Of a DNA stretch of 64,000 nt, positions 37,791 to 47,862 are shown one piece after another; the stretch's first letter is position 1; every line of letters starts with the position of its first letter. The DNA comes from an uncultured SAR86 cluster bacterium (GTDB lineage Bacteria > Pseudomonadota > Gammaproteobacteria > Magnimaribacterales > D2472): the NCBI GenBank assembly GCA_943788515.1, contig CALSQM010000002.1:124001-188000 (forward strand). Reading direction: 5' to 3'. A program made the translations under genes and the position numbers. The notes under the pieces are model-generated. The model saw nothing but the letters and a program-made list of their open reading frames with translations, was not told the origin of the DNA and ran no database searches.

Positions 37791-38600
37791 AAGCTTTTAC
37801 AAGATATTTTAAACCCTATCGAAGAAACTGTCAGGAAAGCATCGGATGCAATAATGGAAGTTTATAAAAAGGATACATTTGAGAAAGAAATTAAATCAGA
37901 TGGATCGCCAGTAACTGAAGCAGACAAAGCTGCTAATAAAATTATTCTAGACTCTTTAGAGCTTATAACTCCTAATATTCCTGTGATTTCAGAGGAGACT
38001 TTTAATAAACATGAGCAAAACCCAGATGTGCCTTATTGGCTTGTAGATCCCCTTGATGGAACCAGAGAGTTCATAAATAAGTCTGAGGAATTCACAGTAA
38101 ACATTGCGTTAATACAAAATGGCTCAGCTATATTTGGCATTGTTGGTGCCCCTGCGACTTCGGAAATATGGCATGGGTCAATATTTGATGAATCCAAGGC
38201 ATTATCCACAGAGCCAGATGGCGGGAATAAGAAATTAAGGGTAGTAATGAGCAAAAGCCATCAAACTGAAGCAGATAAAAACCTATTAAAGCTATTAAAT
38301 AATAAGAATATTGACTATCAGGTAGTTGAAAAGGGTAGCTCACTTAAGCTTTGTGCTTTAGCTGATGATCAAGCAGATATTTATCCAAGATTTGGCCCCA
38401 CATCAGAATGGGATATAGCCGCAGGAAACGCAGTTTTAGTAGGATCTGGAGGCTCTGTGAGCTTGTTAGATTCAGGGATGCCCCTTCCGTATAACAAGCA
38501 AGATACAATACTAAATAGTCCATTTGTTGCTTGCCGTAACCAAGAAATCAAAGATAGATATTTCTCAATTCTGAGCGAATATTTCAAAAAATTGGTATAA
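37776..38600 (+). CDS. cysQ: 3'(2'),5'-bisphosphate nucleotidase CysQ
   Basis: KSDGSPVTEADKAAN, WLVDPLDGTREFINKSEEFTVNIALI, EWDIAAGNAVL. Confidence 0.93.
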   Translation: MEITHKLLQDILNPIEETVRKASDAIMEVYKKDTFEKEIKSDGSPVTEADKAANKIILDSLELITPNIPVISEETFNKHEQNPDVPYWLVDPLDGTREFINKSEEFTVNIALIQNGSAIFGIVGAPATSEIWHGSIFDESKALSTEPDGGNKKLRVVMSKSHQTEADKNLLKLLNNKNIDYQVVEKGSSLKLCALADDQADIYPRFGPTSEWDIAAGNAVLVGSGGSVSLLDSGMPLPYNKQDTILNSPFVACRNQEIKDRYFSILSEYFKKLV

Positions 38601-38609
38601 TTCACTGCT

Positions 38610-38635
38610 ATACATTAATTTATAATATAATGTAT
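38610..38635 (+). promoter_or_regulatory. AT-only inverted repeat (ATACATTA-N10-TAATGTAT) upstream of rpoH
   Basis: 8-bp perfect arms read directly; ends 22 nt before rpoH ATG. Confidence 0.35.
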
Positions 38636-38657
38636 TATATAAAAAACTTATAATAAT

Positions 38658-39518
38658 ATGGGAACACAACTTCAGCCTTCACAGCTTAATAGTCCAGGAA
38701 AGGATATAGAGTCCTACTTGGCCTCTGTGCACTCAATTCCTATTCTTACAAAAGAGCAAGAACAAGAACTGGCATTGAAGCTTTATGAAGAAGATGATTT
38801 AGATGCTGCTAGACAGTTAGTTATCCATCATCTTCGTTTTGTAGTTCATATTGCTAGATCTTATCAAGGCTATGGCCTGCCTTTAGCTGATATTATCCAG
38901 GAAGGGAATGTCGGCCTGATGAAAGCTGTTGATAAATATGATCCTCATAGAGGGGTTAAGGTTGTCTCTTTTGCAGTTCATTGGATTAAAGCTGAAATTC
39001 ATGAATATATTTTAAAGAATTGGAGATTGGTTAAAATTGCAACAACCAAAGCACAAAGAAAATTATTCTTTAATCTACGAAGCAAAAAGAAGACACTAGA
39101 GTGGCTCACTAAAGAAGAGGCTGAAAAAATTGCAGCAGATCTAAATGTAGAAGTTAAAGATGTCTTACATATGGAAAATAGGCTTTCGTCTAATGATGCA
39201 TCCTTTGATGCCCCATCATCAACAGATGACGATGACGAAATAATGTCTCCCTCTCAATATCTTGAAGATAAAAGATATGATCCAGAGTTAATAGTAGCGA
39301 ACTCAGAAGCAGAGCAACTTAACCATAATGATTTGTTAGAAGCTCTCAAAATGCTTGATGACAGAAGTAAAGACATCCTTCAAAGAAGATATCTGTCCGA
39401 TCAAAAAGCAACATTGCATGAATTGGCAGATGAGTATGATGTTTCAGCTGAAAGAATACGCCAAATTGAAAATGGTGCTCTTAAAAAGCTTAAAGCATCC
39501 ATGGTGTCTGCTGCCTAA
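38658..39518 (+). CDS. rpoH: RNA polymerase heat-shock sigma factor sigma-32
   Basis: LVIHHLRFVVHIARSYQGYGLPLADIIQEGNVGLMKAVDKYDPHRGVKVVSFAVHWIKAEIHEYILKNWRLVKIATTKAQRKLFFNLR. Confidence 0.96.
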   Translation: MGTQLQPSQLNSPGKDIESYLASVHSIPILTKEQEQELALKLYEEDDLDAARQLVIHHLRFVVHIARSYQGYGLPLADIIQEGNVGLMKAVDKYDPHRGVKVVSFAVHWIKAEIHEYILKNWRLVKIATTKAQRKLFFNLRSKKKTLEWLTKEEAEKIAADLNVEVKDVLHMENRLSSNDASFDAPSSTDDDDEIMSPSQYLEDKRYDPELIVANSEAEQLNHNDLLEALKMLDDRSKDILQRRYLSDQKATLHELADEYDVSAERIRQIENGALKKLKASMVSAA

Positions 39519-39541
39519 ATCTATCAATAGATAGAAAACCA

Positions 39542-40189
39542 ATGCGCCTCAAGTACCTACCTTCATTTGTAAAAAGAAGAGGCAGAATTACTAAAAGCCA
39601 AGAAGAGAATTTAAATCATCTCAGTTCATATGAGATTAGCGCCTATTCAGAAATCCTACAGGCTAAAAAAAATTTTTCAAAAATAGTTTTGGAGGTTGGC
39701 TTTGGTAATGGTGAAAATACCCTATCTCTTGCAAGGCAAAATCCCGATACTCTTTATATAGCATCAGAAGTATATCTTGCTGGCATAGGTTTATTACTTG
39801 GCGAGGTGGTTGATGGAGCAATCCCAAATATTTTAATAACATCTGGAGATATAAGGCTTTTGATAGATGATATAAAAGAACCAGTATTTGATGACGTAAT
39901 TGTTATTTGCCCAGATCCTTGGCCAAAACTTAAGCATCACAAAAGAAGAATGTTAACTAATGAATTTTTTGAATTAATACACCCAACTATTCATGATGGA
40001 GGTGAACTTTTTATGTCTACGGATGTTGAAAACTATGCTGAATCCATTAAAGAACAATTAGATATATCAGTTGGTTATGAGAGAAACAATAATTCTTCTT
40101 ATGAAAAATCAGCACTAACTAAGTTTCAAAGAAGAGCTATGGATGAGGGCAGAAAGATATATCCTTTTTCGTTTAAAAAAATTAGCTAA
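39542..40189 (+). CDS. trmB: tRNA (guanine-N7)-methyltransferase
   Basis: VLEVGFGNGENTLSLA, ICPDPWPKLKHHKRRM. Confidence 0.93.
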   Translation: MRLKYLPSFVKRRGRITKSQEENLNHLSSYEISAYSEILQAKKNFSKIVLEVGFGNGENTLSLARQNPDTLYIASEVYLAGIGLLLGEVVDGAIPNILITSGDIRLLIDDIKEPVFDDVIVICPDPWPKLKHHKRRMLTNEFFELIHPTIHDGGELFMSTDVENYAESIKEQLDISVGYERNNNSSYEKSALTKFQRRAMDEGRKIYPFSFKKIS

Positions 40190-41315
40190 AGAGATTTACC
40201 GTATCATTTAAAAATTTATAACCAATATCAGTAGCTTTAATATCACTTTTCTCTAAAAGGTTACTCTCAATACCTTTTTCTAATTTTTTTATAAAAGTTT
40301 CTGTAAGATATATTTTTCTTTTCTTAAGTTCATTAAAGCTAACCCCATTTTTTAATCGCAATAAATTCATTGCCAGATCTATATCATAACCATCGATAGA
40401 AACTTCTTGCTCAGTAACTTGAGATGGACTTTTTATATAAGAGCCCACTTTTTTTAATTTAACCATTCTTTTTATTGAATTTTCAAATGTTATCTTGCTG
40501 TGGGCTCCAGGACCTAACCCAAGAAAATCTCCATACATCCAATAGTTCATATTATGCCGACTAAAAGAATTATCCTTAGCCCAAGCTGAAACCTCGTATT
40601 GATAAAAACTATTTTCATTTAATAAATTTTTAGCAATGAGTTCCATTTCTTCTATTTGAGTATCTTTTGGAATCTTAAGCTCTTTTTTATAAAAGATAGT
40701 ATTTGGTTCAATTGTTAATTGATACATTGATAGGTGGGAAATGTTTTGTGAACAAAAAACCTTAATATCATTTTCAAAAGAAAGAGGGGTCTGATTCATT
40801 ACTCCATATATCAAATCTATAGAGGTTTTTATTGACCTCACACCAGCAATAATATCCAAGGCCTTTAGGGCATCTTGTGCATCATGATTTCGCTCTAAAC
40901 TTTTTAATGTATTTTCATCAAAGCTCTGTATGCCAATAGAGGCTCTATTAACTCCTATATCTGAAAGAGTAGAAACATAATCTAAATTGACTTCCCTTGG
41001 GTTAAATTCAAAACTTATCTCGCAGTCATTTTCAAGCATCTCATTTTTAATTAATGTAAGAAGTATTTTTTCAATATTTTTTGCTTTAACCAAAGATGGG
41101 GTCCCACCCCCAAAGTACACGGATATAAATTTTCTATCCAATATATATTTTTTTGATGCATCTAAATCATTCAAAATTGCTTTGATAAGTGACTCTTCTT
41201 CTCCATCTTTCTTGTTAGTAGCTATATTGAAATCACAATAGGGGCATTGCTTTTCGCACCAAGGAAGATGAATGTATAAAGAAAGTGGAGTTTCCTCAGG
41301 ATTAAATCTTTTCAA
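40182..41315 (-). CDS. hemW: heme chaperone HemW / radical SAM coproporphyrinogen oxidase-like
   Basis: LSLYIHLPWCEKQCPYCDFN, VYFGGGTPSL, LGLGPGAHS. Confidence 0.93.
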   Translation of the reverse strand: MKRFNPEETPLSLYIHLPWCEKQCPYCDFNIATNKKDGEEESLIKAILNDLDASKKYILDRKFISVYFGGGTPSLVKAKNIEKILLTLIKNEMLENDCEISFEFNPREVNLDYVSTLSDIGVNRASIGIQSFDENTLKSLERNHDAQDALKALDIIAGVRSIKTSIDLIYGVMNQTPLSFENDIKVFCSQNISHLSMYQLTIEPNTIFYKKELKIPKDTQIEEMELIAKNLLNENSFYQYEVSAWAKDNSFSRHNMNYWMYGDFLGLGPGAHSKITFENSIKRMVKLKKVGSYIKSPSQVTEQEVSIDGYDIDLAMNLLRLKNGVSFNELKKRKIYLTETFIKKLEKGIESNLLEKSDIKATDIGYKFLNDTVNLFS

Positions 41316-41922
41316 GTTCTATCAAAAATGAACGAGCAGCAATAGCTCTGTGACTTATAGTATTTTTAAGCTCTGAGCTAATTGAGGCCATTGAGATTTC
41401 TGGGTTATCTATATAAAAAATTTTATCGTAACCAAACCCACCATCTCCCTGACTTTCAACACTCACTTTTCCATGAATTTTCCCTGATGCGTATATTGGC
41501 ATAGGGTCATCATAGGAATGAACTCCCACCAAAACACATACATAATAAGCAGGCAGAGACACTAGATTCCTTTTTTTCAGCTCGTCAATAATCTTATTTC
41601 GATTATCTAGATCCGAGGCATCTTCACCTGCATATCTTGCTGAATAAATTCCAGGTTCAAAATTTAATCCTGGAACAACCAAGCCCGAATCATCTGCAAT
41701 AGTAAAAAGCTTTGATTCCTTGGCGCCATGACGTGCCTTTTTCAAAGCATTCTCAAAGAAAGTCAGTCCATCTTCTATTGCATCCTCGATTCCAAGTTCA
41801 GCCTGTAAAATGAAATTAAAATTTGTAAAAAGTTTTTTGAATTCCTTGAGTTTGCCTTGATTCGAAGTGCCAAGTAAAATTTTTTTATTCTCTTCCAAGT
41901 AAATATACTCCCTCTGAAGCAA
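41302..41922 (-). CDS. rdgB: XTP/dITP diphosphatase (start uncertain)
   Basis: KILLGTSNQGKLKEFK, FTIADDSGLVVPGLNFEPGIYSARYAG, GDGGFGYDKIF, ISHRAIA. Confidence 0.93.
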   Translation of the reverse strand: MLQREYIYLEENKKILLGTSNQGKLKEFKKLFTNFNFILQAELGIEDAIEDGLTFFENALKKARHGAKESKLFTIADDSGLVVPGLNFEPGIYSARYAGEDASDLDNRNKIIDELKKRNLVSLPAYYVCVLVGVHSYDDPMPIYASGKIHGKVSVESQGDGGFGYDKIFYIDNPEISMASISSELKNTISHRAIAARSFLIELEKI

Positions 41923-42478
41923 ATAAATTAGGTGATCTAGACGCTAAGAAGCTTTGATCTCTATTGGGGTTTAAAAATATTTTTTTATTGATAATAAAGC
42001 CTTCATCATCACAAAGTTTTTCAAAATCATTGATAGTACAAAGATGAAGATTGTCTGTCTCATACCAACTTGATGGAAGATTTGGGGTGACAGGCATTTT
42101 TCCTAAAACTAAGTCTGCACGGCACCTCCAGTAGCCAAGATTTGGCAGTGTTACCACACATTTATTAGATAGCTTTAACATTCTTCTCAAGGCTAGATGA
42201 GGATCTTTTAGACATTGGATGGAACTAGCCATTATTGAAATATCAAAATTAGAAGACTCAAATTCCTCAAAACCGTCATCAATATCTTGTTGAATAACTG
42301 AAAGGCCCTTTGCTATGCATTCTTTAATTTTCTTGGTATCTATTTCTACCCCATATCCATGTATTTTTTTTGTATCAATAAGTTCTTTAAGCAACGAGCC
42401 ATCGCCACAACCAAAATCAATAACTTTACTTTGATCAGGGACCCAGTCGTTAATTATATTTATTAAGGAGGTGCTCAT
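41885..42478 (-). CDS. metW: methionine biosynthesis protein MetW
   Basis: VIDFGCGDGSLLKEL, GYGVEIDTKKIKECIAKGLSVIQQDIDDG, LPNLGYWRCR. Confidence 0.93.
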   Translation of the reverse strand: MSTSLINIINDWVPDQSKVIDFGCGDGSLLKELIDTKKIHGYGVEIDTKKIKECIAKGLSVIQQDIDDGFEEFESSNFDISIMASSIQCLKDPHLALRRMLKLSNKCVVTLPNLGYWRCRADLVLGKMPVTPNLPSSWYETDNLHLCTINDFEKLCDDEGFIINKKIFLNPNRDQSFLASRSPNLFASEGVYLLGRE

Positions 42479-43572
42479 TAGGACTCTATAAAAGTATTAA
42501 TAATTCCATCATATTCTTCTGAAGCAAATAAAAAACTGTCATGACCTTGCTCACCAGGCAGAATAACATTTGTGCAATTCACATTAGCCCTCATGCCTGC
42601 AAGTTGAATATCTTTACTTCTTTGGGGCGGGTAAAGCCAGTCGCTATCAAACCCAATAATTAAAAGATGGCATTTGATAGCAGACATTGCTTTATCAAGA
42701 TTCCCATCAGAGTTTATGGAAGCATCATAGCCATCCATAGCTTTCGTCATTAATATATAAGAGTTGGCATCAAAACTATCAGAAAATTTTTCTCCTTTAT
42801 ATTGGAGATAGTTCTCTACTTCATAATCAACATTTCCAGATACTTTAGAATCTGTATTTTGAAATTTTCTTCCAAACTTTACATCCATATGTTTTTCAGA
42901 AAGGTAGGTTATATGTCCAAGCATTCGCGCTGCCTTAAGGCCATTTTTTGGCTTAGTATTATGCTCGATATAATTACCATCAAAGAAATTTACATCCTTT
43001 CTAATCGATTCTCGAGATACTTCATTCATGGCAATATTTTGTGTGCTTGATTTTGCAGCAGCAGCAAAAACTCCACATTTTAATAAATTGTCAGGAAAAG
43101 ATATGGCCCATTGAAGAGCCTGCATTCCACCCAAGCTTCCGCCAGCAACAAGATGCCATTTTTTAATTTGTAAAAAATCAGACAGAATTTTTTGTGAATT
43201 TACCCAATCCGTAACAGATATAGCAGGAAAATCCTTCCCATATACTTTTCCTGTATCAGGATTTACCGATGTAGGGCCTGAAGATCCAGAGCAACCTCCT
43301 AGATTATTTGAGCAGACAACAAAATACTTGTTAGTGTCAATAGCTTTGTTAGGACCAATAATTTGACCCCACCAACCTGATTGACCAGTCTCAGAATCCT
43401 CACCTGCTGCATGATGATCACCAGAAAAAGCATGACAAACTAAAATAGCATTAGACTTATTACCATTTAATTCTCCATAAGTCTCCACCATCAAATCAAA
43501 AGAATCTAGTTTTAAGCCAGACTCCAATAAAAGGCCTTCATTAAAGTGGAAGAGTTTTTTAACTATATTCAT
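42478..43572 (-). CDS. metX: homoserine O-acyltransferase
   Basis: VCHAFSGDHHAAG, NNLGGCSGSSGPTS, GGSLGGMQALQW, GHDSFL. Confidence 0.94.
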   Translation of the reverse strand: MNIVKKLFHFNEGLLLESGLKLDSFDLMVETYGELNGNKSNAILVCHAFSGDHHAAGEDSETGQSGWWGQIIGPNKAIDTNKYFVVCSNNLGGCSGSSGPTSVNPDTGKVYGKDFPAISVTDWVNSQKILSDFLQIKKWHLVAGGSLGGMQALQWAISFPDNLLKCGVFAAAAKSSTQNIAMNEVSRESIRKDVNFFDGNYIEHNTKPKNGLKAARMLGHITYLSEKHMDVKFGRKFQNTDSKVSGNVDYEVENYLQYKGEKFSDSFDANSYILMTKAMDGYDASINSDGNLDKAMSAIKCHLLIIGFDSDWLYPPQRSKDIQLAGMRANVNCTNVILPGEQGHDSFLFASEEYDGIINTFIES

Positions 43573-44135
43573 ACTATCAATATAATAATATTCTGAAGAA
43601 AGTTACTAATCACATTAATAGCAATAAATATAAAAATTGGAGAAAAATCTAAGCCACCCATTGAAGGTATTACTTTTTTTATAGGATTTAGTGTTTTGTT
43701 GGATATTTCATCTATCAACTCAAGAACAGGATGGGAATTATTAGGCGATACCCAGCTTAAAATAACCGAGCCAATTACAGAATAAAAGATAATATTTAAG
43801 GCAAATATTATAGTCCCAATAAATGCAATAACCCCAGAAATCTCAATACTCACATTGTTTGGTGAAAACCTTATGCCTGCAATTGTAAAGATTTCATAAG
43901 GAAAAAGTTGAAAGCTAGCAAACTTCAAACAAACCGCTATCAATGCAATGATAAATAATCTATAAGAAAAAATAGATAACTTTGAGATGGGCTTATATGC
44001 TGTTACAAATGCCTTCACGATAGGGTTAAAATAATTCACTTTGAGTAAGTTAAAAATAAACAGTAATACAAAACTATAACAAAGCATTGAAATGATTAGG
44101 TTTGCCAGTTCTGCTATATTAGGACTCATTTGCAA
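43569..44135 (-). CDS. YggT family membrane protein
   Basis: Duplicated hydrophobic modules with VILSWVSPNNSHPVLELIDEISNKTLNPIKKVIPSMGGLDFSPI. Confidence 0.9.
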   Translation of the reverse strand: MQMSPNIAELANLIISMLCYSFVLLFIFNLLKVNYFNPIVKAFVTAYKPISKLSIFSYRLFIIALIAVCLKFASFQLFPYEIFTIAGIRFSPNNVSIEISGVIAFIGTIIFALNIIFYSVIGSVILSWVSPNNSHPVLELIDEISNKTLNPIKKVIPSMGGLDFSPIFIFIAINVISNFLQNIIILIV

Positions 44136-44910
44136 TCTCCTTTGATCTGTTTACTGCCGCTGAAATTCCTTTATTAAACGAGCTCAGTAGTTTGTTTTTT
44201 TTAAAACTTTTTAGCCCTGCTTCAGTAGTTCCTTTTTTAGATGCAACTTTTTCGATTAGATCATCTATGCTGCTTCCATCTTCAAGAGACAGGGCAACCC
44301 CCTCAAGCAAACCACTCATTACTTTTACTGTTAAAGCTGAATCATTATTACAAAGCCTTATTAATCTTTTTTCATATGCTTTTAATAGATAAAAAAAGTA
44401 TGCAGGACCACTCCCAATAAGACCAGTAAATGTATCCATTTCATGTTCTTTTTTTAACTCGATGACCATGCCCACTTTATTAAACATTTTTTTAGCTTTG
44501 TTATATGTTGATAGAGTTGATGAGATATTTAATGATGCAGTTATACCTTTATTAAATTTAGAAGAAGTGGTTGGTATAGCCCTAATAAGTTCCACATTAG
44601 TTGACTTAGAAAAATATTTTTTGGATCTGACTCCAGCAACCAAAGATATAACTTTAGGTTTTTTATGAGAATTACAGATTTCTTCATAAGCCACTAAGGC
44701 ATCTTTTGGTTTTACCGCAAGAAAAAATAAATCTATTTTATCTTTGTGGTTACTTGTATATTCTTTAATGCCGAGTTTTTTAAGAACATTTTGATTTTTT
44801 CTATTTCTATCTATAAATAAAATATTTTCTTTATTATGCCCAGAAGAAATAAGGCCTAAGATAATAGATTGTGCAATATTACCCGCTCCAAAAAAAACTA
44901 TTTTTTTCAT
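44119..44910 (-). CDS. proC: pyrroline-5-carboxylate reductase
   Basis: GAGNIAQSIILGLISSG, AVKPKD, ELIRAIPTTSSKFNKGIT, GSGPAYFFYLLKA, GTTEAGLKSF. Confidence 0.94.
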   Translation of the reverse strand: MKKIVFFGAGNIAQSIILGLISSGHNKENILFIDRNRKNQNVLKKLGIKEYTSNHKDKIDLFFLAVKPKDALVAYEEICNSHKKPKVISLVAGVRSKKYFSKSTNVELIRAIPTTSSKFNKGITASLNISSTLSTYNKAKKMFNKVGMVIELKKEHEMDTFTGLIGSGPAYFFYLLKAYEKRLIRLCNNDSALTVKVMSGLLEGVALSLEDGSSIDDLIEKVASKKGTTEAGLKSFKKNKLLSSFNKGISAAVNRSKEIANES

Positions 44911-45593
44911 GTTCGTTTTCCAAATATGAGCTCACCAACTCTAATCATATTTGAGCCATTCGTTATTGCGCATTCAAAATCAGAAGTAGTGCCCATGGAC
45001 AGATAGCTAGCATGAGGGAATTTATTCACTAGTGTTGTATGTAATTTTTTTGCTTTAATCATTTCTTCTTCTTTTTCTTTTATATTTCCATTAATTCTTG
45101 GGAGGACCATTATGCCTTTTAAGTTAACATTAGTTTGTGAGTTAACGTATTCAGCAAATTCTATAAGGTCATCCGGACTTATGCCACTTTTTGTGTCTTC
45201 ACCTGAAATATTTATTTGTATTAAAGCATTAATATATCTTTTAGCCTGCAGACATTCTATATTAAGCTTCTCTACAACTTTAGATCTATCCAAGGAATGA
45301 ATCCAACTTGCATGCTTTGCAATTAGTTTTATTTTATTACTTTGAATGGGGCCAATGAAATGCCATACAATTCTTTGATCTTTAAAAAAATCTGATTTTT
45401 TTGCAAGCTCTTGAGCATAATTTTCTCCAAAGTCTTTTACTCCAAAATCAAATGCTTCCTTAATAACGTCTTCACCCTTCTTTTTTGAAACGGCTATAAG
45501 CAAAACGCTGCTAGGGTTTAATCCTATTTTTTTTGCAGTGTTATCAATACTATTTTTAACCAGCTTTAAATTTCTTTCTATTTCTTTTTGCAT
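44907..45593 (-). CDS. YggS family pyridoxal-phosphate homeostasis protein
   Basis: LLIAVSKKK, FGENYAQEL, WHFIGPIQSNK, LSMGTTSDFECAITNGSNMIRVGELIFG. Confidence 0.94.
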   Translation of the reverse strand: MQKEIERNLKLVKNSIDNTAKKIGLNPSSVLLIAVSKKKGEDVIKEAFDFGVKDFGENYAQELAKKSDFFKDQRIVWHFIGPIQSNKIKLIAKHASWIHSLDRSKVVEKLNIECLQAKRYINALIQINISGEDTKSGISPDDLIEFAEYVNSQTNVNLKGIMVLPRINGNIKEKEEEMIKAKKLHTTLVNKFPHASYLSMGTTSDFECAITNGSNMIRVGELIFGKRT

Positions 45594-46111
45594 AATGTTC
45601 TAAGTTGAGGTTCAAAGCCTTTTTTTGTTATTTTTTCTTTAGCATTATTGGCAGCAGATCTATTCTCAAAGGGCCCACTAAGAACGCTATGAAGAAGCCT
45701 ACCAGGATCAGATGAGCTATAAATATCGTTAATAGTTATAAATTTGATCTCATCTAAAATCTCAACTGCCTCATAGGCATACTTTTTGTTGCCATAAGCT
45801 CCAATCTGAACAAAATACTCACATTCTAAAGTGTTGCTAAAATCATTTGTTTCTATTAGTACTGAATTTTCCATTAGCGATGTTGGAAAATTTATTGTTA
45901 CTGTATTTTCTATATTGCGCTGATCAATGGTTTTAATGTCAGTACCAAAATAGAATACAGAGATACAGGTTAGAAGAACAGCATACGCCGCAAGACCAAA
46001 TAGAAATGTTGATGGAACGGTCTCAATATTTTTTCTCTTTGATTTATATACAGTTTTCTTTGTTTTTCCTTGGCTTTTGCCTATAGAATTTCTATTAGCA
46101 TAATCTTTCAT
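45578..46111 (-). CDS. SPOR-domain membrane protein
   Basis: TM segment plus YFVQIGAYGNKKYAYEAVEIL...LLHSVLSGPFENRSAANNAKEKITKKGFEPQ. Confidence 0.88.
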   Translation of the reverse strand: MKDYANRNSIGKSQGKTKKTVYKSKRKNIETVPSTFLFGLAAYAVLLTCISVFYFGTDIKTIDQRNIENTVTINFPTSLMENSVLIETNDFSNTLECEYFVQIGAYGNKKYAYEAVEILDEIKFITINDIYSSSDPGRLLHSVLSGPFENRSAANNAKEKITKKGFEPQLRTLCKKK

Positions 46112-46116
46112 CTCAT

Positions 46117-47862
46117 TTACATTTTTTCCATAGGTTCAATCCCAAGAAGCTCCAGCCCATTTGAAATAACAGACTTAACAGCATCTAAACATAAAATTAT
46201 TGAATTAAGATTCTCCTGTGACTCGGTTAATACTGGATTATCATTATAAAAACTATGAAAAGTATGAGCTAAATCTTTTAGGTAAAATATTATCAAGTGA
46301 GGATGCAGGGAGGTTGATGCTCTTCTTACTACACTAGGATATCTGCTAATTTCATGAATCAACTTGTCACACTGACGATATGAGCCATTGCTGATGGAAT
46401 CTGCTGAAGAGGGCATATGATTGTTATTAGCTTTATATTTATTAAGTAAAGAAAATATTCTTGCGTGAGCATACTGAATGTAATAAAACATATTCTCTTT
46501 GCTATCAGATGTGGCTAAGTCTAGATCAAAATCTAAGTGCTGATCAGCCTGTTTAGAAAGATAATAAAATCTTGCAGCGTCAGTCCCTATATCCTGAATT
46601 AAATCTTTTAGAGAATAAAAATCTCCGGATCTGGTAGACATTTTGACCTTTTTCCCTTCTTTAAAAAGATTTGCAAACTGAACAAGCTGAACATCTAACC
46701 TATTCTTATCAAACCCCAGTCCATTCATTGAGGCTTCAATTCTTTTTATGTAACCGTGATGATCAGCCCCCCAAACATTAATCAACTTATCAAACCCCCT
46801 GTCTATTTTATTTTTATGATATGCAACATCTGAGGCAAAATAGGTCGGCCTTCCGTCATCTCTTATAAGCACTCTATTTTTATCATCGCCACTATCTGAA
46901 GTGTCCAGCCATATTGCTCCATTCTCTTCAAATGCTAATTTTTTATCTTTAAGGGTTTGAATGGCCAAAGAGATTTTAGAGCCACTATCTGCTAAGTTTC
47001 CAAGAGATGATTCATAAAACCAATGATCAAAACCAACATTGAATAAACTAAGATCCTCTTTGATAGAATCAAGAACAGAATTTAAAGCAAAATCTTTTAC
47101 TTCAAACCATTGAGAGCTATCAAGTTCTTTCATCCTTACAATTAATTCATCTATCTCCTTCTCCTCATCAGATGGCAAATCCTTTATATATAAAGATGCA
47201 TCTTTAAGAGTAGAAGGAGTATTTTTTTGCTTAAAAGCTTGGGCAATATCTTCTATATAGGAGCCTTTGTAAGCATTTTTAGGAAAGAATTCCATGAATG
47301 CATCTGAGTTAAGTTTTACATAGACGCTTGCAGTTAGAATATCAATTTGTCTGCCTGCATCATTAATATAGTACTCTTTTTCTACCTTATAGCCTGAAGA
47401 TGTAAGTATTCTTCCTATTGCATCTCCATATGCTGCACCTCTACCATGACCTACATGCAATGGTCCGGTTGGATTAGCTGAAACGAATTCAATTTGAATT
47501 GATTTATTTTTACCATGCTTAGCGGTACCAAAATCTTTAGGGTTGAGATTTATATAATTGATTATTGATACAAAATCTTCACGTTTAAAAGTTACATTAA
47601 TAAAACCAGGCCCAGCAGACTCAACTTTTTCAAATGCATTAGAATCTTTAAGATTCGAAACTAATTCTTCGGCCAAATCGCGTGGACTTCTTTTTAATAT
47701 ACTCGCAGCAATCATACATACATTAGATGTGGCATGACCTTTTTTTAAATCATCAGTTACAGTTGTTGCACATTTTTCTTTTATGAACTCAACTTGATCA
47801 TCGCTTACGTTAGGTAATGAAATTAAGAAATCATTAATTTGTTCATTAATAATAGGAATCAT
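46117..47862 (-). CDS. argS: arginyl-tRNA synthetase
   Basis: SANPTGPLHVGHGRGAAYGDAIGRIL, KVKMSTRSG, ADHHGY. Confidence 0.95.
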   Translation of the reverse strand: MIPIINEQINDFLISLPNVSDDQVEFIKEKCATTVTDDLKKGHATSNVCMIAASILKRSPRDLAEELVSNLKDSNAFEKVESAGPGFINVTFKREDFVSIINYINLNPKDFGTAKHGKNKSIQIEFVSANPTGPLHVGHGRGAAYGDAIGRILTSSGYKVEKEYYINDAGRQIDILTASVYVKLNSDAFMEFFPKNAYKGSYIEDIAQAFKQKNTPSTLKDASLYIKDLPSDEEKEIDELIVRMKELDSSQWFEVKDFALNSVLDSIKEDLSLFNVGFDHWFYESSLGNLADSGSKISLAIQTLKDKKLAFEENGAIWLDTSDSGDDKNRVLIRDDGRPTYFASDVAYHKNKIDRGFDKLINVWGADHHGYIKRIEASMNGLGFDKNRLDVQLVQFANLFKEGKKVKMSTRSGDFYSLKDLIQDIGTDAARFYYLSKQADQHLDFDLDLATSDSKENMFYYIQYAHARIFSLLNKYKANNNHMPSSADSISNGSYRQCDKLIHEISRYPSVVRRASTSLHPHLIIFYLKDLAHTFHSFYNDNPVLTESQENLNSIILCLDAVKSVISNGLELLGIEPMEKM

